Source: Galerina marginata
Taxonomy: Eukaryota; Basidiomycota; Agaricomycetes; Agaricales; Galerinaceae
Assembly (NCBI GenBank): GCA_023014335.1
Contig: JAECYW010000011.1
Location: 1,240,001 to 1,304,000 of the forward strand
Direction: 5' to 3'
DNA length: 64,000 bases
The position numbers and the translations under genes were made by a program. The notes below the pieces were generated by a model. That model worked only from the letters and a program-made list of their open reading frames with translations. It searched no databases and had not been told where the DNA came from. This document shows, in pieces, positions 1-11,538 of this stretch (position 1 is its first letter; each line of letters opens with the position of its first letter).

Positions 1-387
1 GTCAGTATGTTGGAATAGATTCGATGGTGGCGGACGTTGCGGTGAGCGGTGAAGCCTGAGTCAGAGGAATGAGCATCCATTAACACCAGTTCCTACGGTA
101 GGCTGCTAGGCTCACCTGCTTCGATACTAGGAGGACTAGGGTATCATCCTCCTTGGTCACTAACGCCTCGAGAATTTGATTATTCGTAAGCACTCGCCCT
201 GGAGACAGAGGGGAAATAATGAGGAACGCCGGAACGCAACAGAGAAAAAAAGACTCGCCGGAATGGATTAACTTCTGGGTCTCTAGTGCATAACCCTTGA
301 GCGCATTGATTTTGGCCTTGAGCCCGCCGACCGTGAGGCCAGGTGTTATATCGACCTAGAAAAATGTCATTTTAGGATGCATTTTCT

Positions 388-703
388 CTACAACATCGAA
401 GTGCATACCTGAAATTCCTCTTTTCGAGTGTCCTTGATTGTGATTTTTATAGCCATGATAGTGAGAGACTTGGATCGGAGGAAAGAAGACAACACTATAT
501 ATATACTCACTCGAGGCCATCCGTTGATGCCTCCAGGCAACGGACAATTTTGCGACGGAGCAACATATTGTGCCCCGAACATTCCATCGAGGACTGAAGG
601 CGCTTAATTTCAGACATGCTATACGCACTGCATCTTCATGAAAAAATTTTTGGCTGTGCCGGGTCCGTTCAGGAAGGTCTCCACCAATCGATAGCAAAGC
701 CAT
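388..703 (-). other. Possible exon of an unrecognised gene
   Basis: A minus-strand stretch reads as a plausible conserved exon, containing the motifs GGDLPERTRHS, FFHEDAVRIACLK and then, in a second frame, MFGAQYVAPSQ. The change of frame in the middle means it is either decayed or carries an indel. A donor-like GTGAGTATAT follows at about 508 reading leftwards. I do not recognise the family and see no complete gene around it. It could be a fragment of a gene or a pseudogene. Confidence 0.25.
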
Positions 704-1489
704 GCACGCACCTTATTTTGGGACAATAATGGGTTGCACTGGGGAGGCCTATTCTTCCCCAAGTTGATGAACTGTGGGTGGTAAGTAGAATGAGGTGAGG
801 GCTAACGTAATTAACTATACACGGTTTAAAATAACAATGATAACGCTGATAGGCCAGCTTACTGCAAGTTTTCTTCGGTCAAACGAAGAGGCCGTTCGAT
901 TTGCAGCCTTGAAACTAAAATCCAGATGCAATTGACTTAGCATAGCCATCATAGAAACCAATGCCTTTTCGATGAACGATATTAGTGCTTTGCCTCACAG
1001 TCGCCGAGTCCTCGACTTGAGCAGATGAACGTGCCTCTACACGTGTAAAGTTATTTATGTGTACCTCATCGCACACAGCGATGGCAGGTGGTTCATTTAA
1101 CCATCGGCAACGATGAGAAACGCACCACCGGCTGCACTTACGCGTGCTGGGTGAGCCTTGCTGAAGCAGCGTTATAATTTTGAACTTCGAAATAGGTTTG
1201 AGAGATTCTTAAAGAAACTACACGCCGATCACGATAATATAAAAAACCTAGGAAGTTGTTAGTTTCGACTGACTGCGGGTGACAAGGCAATAGTCGGGAA
1301 CTCACAAGTTGCGTCGCAGCAGGTTCCAAGTACGCTGAGTCGCTGCTCCGATATTAACGCGCTGAAGAAGTAGGGAAGACACACGGGTCCATGATGGGTA
1401 TACGAGGAGCCAGAGTCGGCCTGGCAGCTGGGGCCATTGACCTTCCGATAATTAATTATCAAACCGGGTGCTAAGGTTCCTGTTTGATA

Positions 1490-1720
1490 TAATTGCTTTA
1501 CCCTCCGTTGCACAAGTGGACTGAGAATGCACCTCCAAGTGTCCATACACCTTTCGGAATGCCTTGGACCGCGGGCCACTTGAGCCCAACTTGGGCCAAT
1601 ATATTGCGCTTAAGTTCGACATCAGAGAAAGAAAACCAAGAACGAATACTAAGACGACTCACCAATGAATCACAGTTATCAAGGTAGAATATTCTGGTGC
1701 AGAGGTCGAATAGTAGCAAT
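1490..1720 (-). pseudogene. Relic of the caspase-like C-terminal domain
   Basis: The minus strand at 1496-1540 encodes WRCILSPLVQRRVK, which lines up with the last residues of the neighbouring caspase-like gene (WGSILIPVVQKRVK at 2575-2616). The DNA around the end is also alike (gtgcaa..gagggtaaa in both). Further 5' on the same strand, at about 1600-1680, a segment with VELKRNILAQVGL resembles VDLSRIAQIAAF of the intact copy, but in another frame. Only the terminal tens of codons can be recognised. I infer a decayed partial copy, about 850 bp from the end of the fuller gene and separated from it by the small membrane-protein gene. Confidence 0.45.
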
Positions 1721-1745
1721 GGCCTGACATGTCTGTACCACGTAC

Positions 1746-2232
1746 CTATTCAGTCACCATGTAGGACGCGACCTTCCCGCTGAAGGTCCCCAGATACCAT
1801 CCCAAAACCAAACCTCCCAGCCCATCATACAGTAAAACCCCCAGCAGCGCGTTCCGCTTCTTATACAACCTCGCATCACCCCTACTGATCGTCAACCACT
1901 TCAGGCCAGCTAACAAAGCGAGCAAAACCCTAACGGGAGCGCTTGCGTGAAGGAACTGGTTCTCCTCCATGGGCATGTAGGAAGTTGAGATATCTAGAGC
2001 AGGTTCATTACAGTTTAGCAAATGTGGGTCGTTCGAAAGAGGTCCTTTGCAAGACCAGGGATAGAGACAGCTTACACGACATCCCGAGCGCAATCGTCGC
2101 GACTCCGAGCATAGATATATCCTCTGGCGCTTGCTCAGTAGGCTTTGAGAACAGCATGGTGCATCCGAGGGTCGTTAGTCCCATCGCGTGAAGGAGAATT
2201 GGCCATGGTAGGAGGACAGGGTAGAATAACAT
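1746..2232 (-). CDS. Small conserved membrane protein, function unknown
   Basis: Two exons join cleanly. Exon 1 starts at the ATG at 2230-2232 and ends in a TCG-T phase at a GTAAGC donor near 2070. Exon 2 begins after CTAG near 2000 and gives YISTSYMPMEENQFLHAS. The product is about 130 residues and strongly hydrophobic: an N-terminal segment (LLPWPILLHAMGLTTLG), a second around MLGVATIALGM, a third (VRVLLALLAGLKW), then a basic loop (ARLYKKR) and a last segment (LLGVLLYDGLGGLVLGWYL). This suggests a four-helix integral membrane protein. I recall similar unnamed fungal proteins but no function. It lies just downstream of the caspase-like gene on the same strand. No frame break is needed. Confidence 0.7.
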
Positions 2233-2571
2233 TTGTTGAAGGTCCTAGATGAGGGAGCCTAAGCGAAAGTCCTGGCAAGTTGAAGCCGCCGCAAGTGACA
2301 TGATTTGGCGCCGTGATGTCACCAACTCTCCTCTTCCCGACGCTACGGAGATGTAACTCTCAACCTTTCCTATGCAACACTACAGACGCATCCCAGGAGA
2401 ATCTTCATCCCTCACTTACAAGACTTAGTGGGTAGCAGATCTGATCAGCGTCAGTCGATTATCACTGCCTGGACAGGAAAAATGTAGTGCTAAGTAAATA
2501 TTATCCAGCCAACAGTTGGCGAGCGTCGAGCAAAAAACTAGAAAATGATGACCTAGACTGGCAACTTCCAG

Positions 2572-4690
2572 TTATTTTACCCTCTTTTGCACCACTGGAA
2601 TAAGTATGGAACCCCAAGCGCCCGCCGCCATTTTGTGCGGCTTTGTAAAGCGTGCGGTTGTACTAAATGCCGCGATTTGGGCAATCCTGGACAGATCGAC
2701 CGGCGAAGTGGAGAAGAAACATTTCAAAAATCCGACATCCACATCCTGGCCGTCGGGGATGTAGTATTCGTAGCTTCTTGTGCTGCCAATACCGAAACCC
2801 AAGTTCAACATGCCTCCATCCTTTGGCAGAGGCGAGTCGACTTTGAATTGGCCTGGTACCTCCGGATGAGAAATATTGTGCTACAGTTTAGGTTAGACTA
2901 AAAACGGGTAAGCGACTAGTACCGAGACGACTCACTGACGCTTAATTCACTGTTGTCAAAGTAAAAGACATTTGGGTAAAGGTCCTTCTTTCGACTTGTT
3001 AGTGATTCGGATGCCGAATAGCTTCGTTGACTCCATCGCGAATCGGGATGGTGATAATGCCATCCTTTAGCATGTTATCACCGGAAGGACGCCTCAACAA
3101 TCGCGAAGTGCTCTCGTCCAACTGACCGCTAAACTCGAGCTTGAAGAATTCCACCTCGATCCCGATATTCTGAGAATTCAAGTACGACCGGTTAAGGTGG
3201 TAATGATAGTGCGCAGCACCCTGCAGGACAGGTATCAACTGTTCTGCAACAGCGTCGGCCGTGTAGGGGCACTTTGTCAGGCCGTGTGCAGCAACACGTT
3301 CGTCGAGGATAACGAACGCTATCTTGTCGTTGTCTCTCTCGATCGCCAAATGCGCGACTGAACGGTCGTCGACGAGTGCAATCCTGTGACGATCGTCGCC
3401 AGATGTCTTCATCTGCATTAATGTCGCCTTAAACACAGGAATAAGAGGTTCCTCCAGTGGAATATAGACCTTCAGCTCCTCCTGATCGCCCGCCCGGGTC
3501 TGAATTGCAAGTGCCGCCTTGTCAAAGGACGGACCAGACTCTGAGAGTGGGCGCATAACCGTTTCGAATGGGCGAATGGTGTCCGGAACCATGACACCAA
3601 GGCTGGGTTCTTTGAGGAGACCGCCGTGGTCTGCGTATACCGTGAACTCGGCGCCGAGACACACACCATCAGCCGTTCCTGCTTGAAGGGATATAGTCTC
3701 CAGACTCATCCAAGCTTATCTTGAAGGAATCACGGACCCGAACAGCTGCTTTCGAGTTGAAGACTATCCGATCCTTGTGATCGCCCTCGAGCTGGGGGTT
3801 TTGCCTATAATTTGAGGGGTTCAGATGAATATGGATGGCTTTTCAACTGAGGTCACTCACTCGCTAATATCCTGCAACCGGTCCTAAGAGCTGGATGTAC
3901 GTGATTTGATCAGGCTGAAACAGTTTTCAGCGCGTTCTCCAGTGAACGAGTGAATTGACCCCGACCATGACTCTCACGCGCAAGCTCCTTTGCGCTGCAG
4001 GCGGCGAGCAAGACGTGTGACGAGAGGCCAGACGTAGAGAAGCCGTTGCTCGACGAGTTTGAACGATTAGTTTGATTTTTAGACAGGTATTTGATATCCT
4101 TGTCCAGGTTGGATGGGAGATAATAGTCCTCGAGGAGGGCCGTACGAGCCATGCGGTCTCTATCGTCATTACGTGTCCCGGATCCGGAGTGACAGCAGTC
4201 GAGGATGACGGTCTGAAGGGTTGAAGTCGTCAACAACGGACACGAAAATACATTCATCACGACATACGATGTTATCACCCCGTTTCTCCATAATATCCTC
4301 GATAAGCCAACCAAAAGTTCGATCGGGGATCACATGGATCCCCTTTTCCTCGTCGAAATCTTGTGGGACGATGCTTTGGATTAGGTTCTCTTTGCTCTCC
4401 GTTAAGGTTGCCCATCCATCCGGTGCAGGGACTTCTTGGCCGTGGCCAGCATAATAAATCAGGATAGCTTCGCCGTGCTGGATATCATCATTGTCCCTCA
4501 GAGCGATTAAAGCGTCGATAATACCCTTTCGAGTAGCGTCTTCATTGAGGAGCATTCGAATGTGGGACCCGTCCAAACTGAGGTTGTCCTTGAGATAGCT
4601 TTGGATAGCTCGAGCGTCGGAAACAGCACCGCGCAAATCGAGGAGGTCTTCATTGACATAATTGTTGATCCCGATGATGAGCGCAAACAT
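2572..4690 (-). CDS. Caspase-like (peptidase C14) protein, frame-broken in its C-terminal half
   Basis: The product resembles fungal caspase-like/metacaspase proteins, cysteine proteases linked to stress and cell death. Exon 1 (4268-4690) encodes FALIIGINNY, a beta-strand start typical of C14, and the catalytic histidine in YYAGHG (residue 83). A 55-nt intron (4213-4267, GTATGT...CTTCAG) leads to exon 2 with the catalytic cysteine in LDCCHSGSGTR (about residue 147). The later part (2999-3709 and 2572-2811) is the C-terminal domain usual in Agaricomycete C14 proteins, with SLQAGTADGVCLGAEFTVYADH, DKIAFVILDERV, HYHYHLNRSYL and a final PDGQDVDVGFLKCFFSTSPVD. At least four frame changes occur between about 3000 and 3960. 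A few residues before the first ATG (PPR) look coding and follow an acceptor-like CAG, so an upstream exon is possible. It may be a pseudogene. Confidence 0.7.
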
Positions 4691-5199
4691 GCGAGGTGGG
4701 TCGGTTCTGGTATATGATATATGAGACGATGATGTCCGTACTTAATTCCTGTTGAGCATGCACGTACATTTTTGTTGTCCCTTGGCGCTTGATTAAGTTC
4801 TGGGCTTCATGGCTAAATATGTGCCTTGAGCTTTCTTCTACTCAGCTGGAATGATAGCTAGAGCGAACGCACCCTCTTGTTGTCACCGCCTCTTCGTCGT
4901 TATCGACGCTACCCAAAAGTATTTAATGACGATCACAAAAAGATATAGAAAGCACTCACAGGTCCAAGAACCGCAAGAACTCGGCAGAGCTATTGATCTG
5001 GACACCATCGATTTGAAGGGATGCAGACGACATGTGGGGGTTTGCAGGTTAGTCCTTCTTAACGTGGTAAATACATATAGTGCCCAGAATCAGATATGTT
5101 TTGAGGGCACGATACTAGGACAGGTGTACTTACAAAGTACCCGCCTGTCAAGCCTCAACACTGCTCGTCACTGCCTCAAAACATCTTCACGTCAAGGCT

Positions 5200-7728
5200 G
5201 AGATTCGGTCACTGTAATGGCAATGCACAGTTTTCGAACTGCTTTTGAAGGCATCTCGTGATTGGAAGTACTAGTAAGTATTCAGTCATTGACCTTTGAA
5301 GGGCAGTTCAGGGCTGAGGACGCGTTCTGGGTGTACTTTTGCCATCGCGGTGCCGTTCTAGGTGTCATTCTAACTGAATAGCCCCATAGGTTCATTACAG
5401 GACGAGGAATCCGCGGTTCTCCTCTGCAGGATGGGTTCTGGATGGACGGATGGATGAATGTGGCTGACCCTGAATTGCAAAGTGGACAACATTTGAGTCT
5501 CACTCGAAACTCCGCCTCCTTGTCCCAACCACCACAAGCACCAAGCACCATTGACTGCACCTGGAATAAATTAGAAGAACACTGAACGCGTCCTTTCTAC
5601 TGTCGACGTACCTCCGCTGCGAAATTTCTTGCAAATGAATACTGAAGTCTTCGCTCTGACTGATTCAGAGTGAATTATAAGGAAAGCCGAGAGGGACATG
5701 ATAATTCATGGAGTCCCTCATCCTCTTTGGTCTGGCCATCTCAGTAACTCTACGAATACACTGTCAACCCGCTGCAAGGAAGGAACGCAACAGAGTGATC
5801 TTGTCGGACCCATTCTGTGGTTTTGGCAGGCTATTGAGGTCCGCCCACCACCTCACCGCCTTTGATCCTACTCCGTCCTTAGTCTTGCATCTGCGCTATT
5901 TACACCGTTTGAGATAGGTATTCCACAAGTGACTTGCAAGAAACTATCTTATTGTGCAGGCTCTTGAGCCTTTGCCTCCAGTTGATTTTCTTCGACCTAA
6001 CGTCCGTAGTAACCTCTTAATGCCTTCCTCACACAATTTCAGACAGGAAGCCAGCATGATGGTCTAGCGGAAATGATTTGATTGCTTAGACAACTCTTAA
6101 GCTGTTGCCGACGCCTCATCCCCTTCGACCAAGAGCCCTCAGTTGTCTTACTTCGGGGCTGTCGACAAACTATAGAAAGGGCGCGACAAAAATGACGTGG
6201 ACGAAGTGTTCCTATTGCAATTTGTATAGACGAGCCCTTGACCTACTACATCCATATCAATTGTACTCCTGTGGAGGCCTAGCGAAACTGCTTATAAGTG
6301 CTTACTCGTTCTTTGGTACCCAGTCCGACTACTTAGAGTAAGTAATGTAACCATGCTACCGGCCTACGGAACTCTCTTTTCATCCACCTCACGGCGCATA
6401 ACGCAAAGAGATGGAAAGATTTTTCACTCTAAACGGGCTTTCTTCAGGAATCGATGCTTTCGGCGCTGCCTTCGAAGTTGTTCCAAAATTGGCTGCTCTA
6501 CATAATCCCGACAAGAAGCTTTAACTATTCACGAGCAGTGACGAGCTCTGTTGGGTTATATCGGTAGGCCGCAATGTTTGCTATTTGGGAAGGAAACTGG
6601 GCCAAGGCAATAGAATTGTCGGGAGCAGGACGGGCTGTGTTCTGCTCGTACATAGTCGTAACCCTTTATCATCATTTAAGCAACTGGGCGAGGAATTTCT
6701 CGAAATCAAAAATACCTTATAAACGCCACAGTATATCGTAATCGCACTGAGACATCAATCTCATCGAGAGATGGCACCTATTGAAATCTTAAATAATCAG
6801 GGAAATCTTTTTGTTTCTGAACCTTATTTTTGATACGATACTTGGATAGAAAAAATATGATACAATGAGTAGGTAAATCAGTGGTTTGTTATTGGTCTGA
6901 GGTAGCCCATGGAGGGCGGATCGTCCAAGACCCATGCATTCTCCTTAATTAGTTTCTCCCTTTCCAGAAGATATTTCCCTGTATAAAATCTTCATGAATA
7001 GCCAGATGACTGTTCATTAATTTGGGCAACGCGCCTTCTTTGTATTTCTGAGAATGGTCAGCCTGCCTTGTGATAGAACCAGCCGAGACGGTCGTTACAT
7101 CCCAGGCAGAATACATCTGCGACAGTGTGTACGCCGGTCCTTCGAGCAAAGGAGATTGTATCAGCAATATGAAATGATAGAAGGTGCTGGTGGCACACAA
7201 GAGAGAGCGGTCCTCCCTACGTCCTAGTTTGACGTTCGTGGCAGATTGCATCAGGCTGGAGGGAACGCAAAGTTTAGGCGTCAGCCAACATCCATGTCGA
7301 GCCGTCAGACAGCAGATACTTGCTAGCCTCTGCCATCTCGCCCGGAAAATGACTTGCTAATCAGCTCATCCTGGAGAGTCTTTAATCATATTCGATTAAA
7401 ATATAAGAGGTCGTCCATCACGACTGGCAGAGAAAAGATACCAACGATGACTGCAGAACATTTCGAGCAGGAAAACGTCGGATGGCCCGTGTAGGCCTGC
7501 ACCACCAGATGCTTTGTATCAGAGGTTGGAGAGAGAAACATGCGACGTGATTTGTCCTGGAAGTAGATGAATACTCAAGTTGCAAGTCGTTGTATAGGTA
7601 ACGGCCAGAGCATCGTCGTTGACGGACGATAAGAGGAGAGGACCAGGTCAACCCAAAGAAGGTAATCAATGTTTCTTATGTAAGCTCACTAACGAACTGA
7701 CGGCTCTGTACATTGCGCTCAGCACATC
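5200..7728. other. Gene-poor stretch of 2.5 kb
   Basis: I find no convincing gene here. The only suggestive piece is on the minus strand at 6949-7251, ending in a stop, with SPLLEGPAYTLSQMYSAWDV and ALPKLMNSHLAIHEDFIQGN; its amino-acid composition looks protein-like but I do not recognise it and no partner exons are evident. The rest is AT-richer and has only short open frames. The last few hundred bases before 7729 should contain the VPS53 promoter. Confidence 0.4.
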
Positions 7729-10700
7729 ATGCACAACGACGACCTGCCTCATGAAGTCATCCTATCTATCCAGCGCGTCCTAGAAATTCAACCGACAGAA
7801 GAAGTTGACCGTCTAGATGGACTCTCCGAAAAGTTCAATGCTATTGCAATTTTGAACGATTTCTTTCCCGATGGTATGTTGTTTTCCAACTTTCCAGCTT
7901 GGGTGTCATTAATTCTTTGGTTCCCGGCGTGTAGAAGCCTCCTTGGCACATCTAGAGGCTGTAAGCGCGCGGCTGGCGGAAACACATCAGGAACTACAGA
8001 AGGAGGTCGATGCGCTTCAGGCTGAGTTGAGGATTAGCCAGGATCCAGAGAGGATGTCGGTGATACAAGAGATGATTTCGGTTTGTTTTTGTATACATTT
8101 GCGTGATTTATTGTGTTGCTCACCTTGTCTTATTTCTTGACAGGACTTGCTCGGTCAGATGTCGCGCATTAGAGAAAAGGCGACAGAGTCGGAGGCTGTC
8201 GTGCGCAATATCACGAAGGATATCCAAGTCCTGGACCTGGCGAAGAAGAACCTCATCACGAGTATGACGATGATGAAGAGGCTTGCAAATGCTCGGTACG
8301 CTCCTTCCTACTGTCACTTCCTCCAGTGGTTATATCTTTTGATTTGAATTTACAGTCAATGCCCTGACTCAACTGGAGGACTTAATCACGGAGAAGAAAT
8401 ATAGCGACGTTGCACAGACTTTGGCGGTTCGTGGACTCTACTCAGCGGGTCTTCTTGGATAATACTTATTGCTCACTCCCATTCAGGCTGTCAAAGAGAT
8501 CTCTGCAACCTTCAAGTCATACACAGCCGTTCCGAGAATCAATCGCGTATGGAAACGTATACAGGAGATTCAGACACAACTCCGAACGCAACTAGATGCA
8601 GACTTTGATGCGTTGTAAGTCGAATTTTTTGTAACGACATCCTCCGTCATCAATTCCTCACATCTCTCGAATAGCTACCTCCAAGAACCAAATAAACAAA
8701 TCCAATCTTCCCTCATTGCAGACGCCTGCCTCGTAATTGACGTCCTCGGGCCCGACGTCAGAGCACACCACATTCAGCGTTTCGTTGCCCTCGAACTGAA
8801 AGAGTACAGACGCATCTTCCGAACAAACGACGAAGCTGGACAATTGGATAACCTCTCCAGGCGGTTTGCGTGGTTCAGGAGATTATTGCAAACCCACGAG
8901 ATTGAACAAGGGCAGGGTGTTCCCGGCGGAGTGGAGGGTCAGCTGGCATTTGCTGGCGAAGTTTGCGGAAATTTCGAGGTGCTGTTGTCGATCTTGGAAA
9001 TATTTGGGTCTGGTTTGTTCACTCATTTCGCTCCTCAGTTCTCAGGGACGATGTCACGACCCTCCTGACGAAGGCAGGCTCTAATCTCACTGTGAAAGCC
9101 CTTGCTAGACAATCTGGCAATAACCACAGAATTTGAGCAAGGCATGGCGAAGAAATGGGCAACACCTGTATGTTTATTGGATTATTATCGCATGTAAACT
9201 ATAGCTAACACTTCACATCAGTTCAAAGATATGCTTAAAGCGACAGACAACCCACACTCAGAACCTGGAAAGCCCATTTCAGCTGCGTTCGAGCCTCATA
9301 TGGGTATATTCGTAGACGCACAAGACAAGTATGGCTCTATTAATCTTATCAGTATCTAAACTGATTCTGAATCGCTACAGAGTTCTCGCAGACATGCTTG
9401 CACCGCACCGGAAAGGAAAAGGCGGCAAGGTGCAGGCACAACCTCCGCCACAACCACGGGCATCCTCGGATGGTCCTGCTGCAACAGATGACAGTGCCTC
9501 TTCTCCGATGACAGTGCTTCCATCATCTACGGACCTGTTTTATTTCTATGGACAGAGTCTGGAGCAATGCGCGAAGCTGTCGACAGGCCAGGCGTTGTTT
9601 GACTTGTGCACGTTGCATAAGAAATGGTTAAGGATATATGCGGGTAAGTTTGGAGTCCTGGTGGTGGAGTTTTGGTGAGGCTGCTTACTGAATGTCCCTT
9701 GTGCAGAGGAAGTTCTAGCAGTTAATGTTAAACGGTGCGATATTGCTCTTCTTGTCTTTTTCTCCCTTGTGCTTAATTTGTGCTTTGACTTTGTTAGACC
9801 TGTACTCGCTTCTCGCAAATCGACAGAAACCCGTCTAGATTTGGATCTGATTAGGCAGACTTGTCTTTTGATCAACACGGCGGATTATTGCCAATCTACT
9901 GCGTTCGAGGTGCATATGACTGTGTTTCATCGTGATCGATAGCTAATGGCCGATAATCATACTCCTTTCTATCTAGCTCGAGGAGAAGGTCAAAGAGAAG
10001 GTCAACCCCGAGTTCAAGGAAAAGGTTACTTTTCAGGTTGAATGTGACTTGTTTGTTAGGTGAGTTTAACAATCTGGCATCTCGTTCCTTCCATTGCTAA
10101 CAATCCGGTCGTCAACAGCGCAATATCCACCTCCATCAATGTTATCCTCCGCGAGTTCGAGAACAACTGTGACCCGTCCTTCATAACCCTCAGCCGTACA
10201 TCATGGTCAACGGTCAACCAAGTCAGCGGGCCGTCGCCTTACACTGGCGAACTGGTCAAAGCTGCGGAACAGGTGGTGGAATCCATCAAGCCACTGATTG
10301 AGCAGAAGAAATATCTCCGGAATATCTTCGATAAGGCGTCCAGGTGCGGTCGTCTTGATATCGCTTGATCGATTTACTGATGGAATGGAATCGGATGGTG
10401 GTTGTGATTAGCATCGTTTTGGTCAAGTTTACGAATTCGCTCGTTAGGAGCCGCCCGCTGAAGGAAATCGGGGCTGAGCAGGTGAGATTTACAAATATGG
10501 ATGATCAAGATATATGCCCTCGATCTGACACAATTCGTTGATTTGTAGCTGCTTATTGACCTGCAAACTGGTGAAAGCACTCTTGGTAAAAATGCCAGGG
10601 GAGAGTCTGAGTACGGCCTTGTATGTCGCCTTTTGTTCATTGTATCCTCCTGCGAAAATTTTGACACGTGGTTGAAGGTACACCAAGTCGTTGAATAAGA

Positions 10701-11313
10701 CAACGACGCGACTTGAAGCGCTATTGAAGGTCATAGTGACGCCTGTGGTACCTCGTTCTATAAATGTTGAGCTGTTTTGGTCTGGGCTGACATTCATTGA
10801 CCCCTATAGGATCCTCCAGAGGGCTTCATTCTGAACTATACTTTGCTGATCGGAGATGCCTCATTCTCAAACTTCCAAAAGGTGGGTGTCTATTTCAAAC
10901 AGCTGTGTTTCATACTCTCATGTAACCCCTCGTTCTAGATCCTGGACCTGAAAGGCACTCCGAAAGCAACCCAAAATAACCTTCTCGACTCCTTCCTAAC
11001 TATCACTAGCACCAAGACCAACCTCGAAAGTACCTCCTTCCTGTCATCATTGGATATGGACCCTCCAGCCACCGGGCATGCCGGCGGAAGCCTCATCAGC
11101 CCAGGAGCTAGCAGAGTATCTCTGCCTCTGGGCGGCGCAGGAGAAAGCATATTCGCGAGCATGACAGGGCCCGGACCAAGCGGACCACCTACGGGATCCA
11201 GTACAGGAGATAGCGCCGCAGGACGCGCTGAAAGCCACAAGCGGGAGGTCTTCTCGGATTTCCGTCGATTCGTCAGTTTCGGCTTGAGAAAGGATACTAC
11301 ACCTCCTTCATGA
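7729..11313 (+). CDS. VPS53: VPS53-like subunit of the GARP tethering complex
   Basis: VPS53 is a subunit of GARP, which tethers endosome-derived vesicles at the trans-Golgi network. The ATG at 7729 opens a helical N-terminus (PHEVILSIQRVLEI, then FNAIAILNDFFPD). The next exons encode coiled-coil segments (EASLAHLEAVSARLAETHQE, MSRIREKATESEAVVRNITK), then the diagnostic core YLQEPNKQIQSSLIADACLV, HHIQRFVALELKEYRRIF and LSRRFAWFRRLL. Later exons carry CDPSFITLSRTSW (10170s), LLIGDASFSNFQKILDLKG (10850-10950) and a low-complexity Gly/Ser/Pro tail ending SFGLRKDTTPPS. About ten short GT-AG introns are inferred. Two single-base insertions break the frame: in the GGG run at 8910-8912, before RVFPAEW, and near 9104 before ALLDNLAITTEFEQ. 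In such a conserved gene I take these as probable sequence errors. Confidence 0.85.
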
Positions 11314-11538
11314 TTATATATACAGCGATAGCAAAATTTGATTTATTTCTTTATGAACATTTGCAGGGTATACCCAACCGACCATCCAAAATAAAACTAA
11401 AAAATAATGGTATTGTACAAATGGTATGAAATTGAATCGTGAAGGCACAAGTTACAACAGGGTATTCAGAATGAGATCCTGGTGGATTGAAGGAGAAAGT
11501 TCACAAATGAAAGGGCGGACGCATGAAGTTGTTAAATC

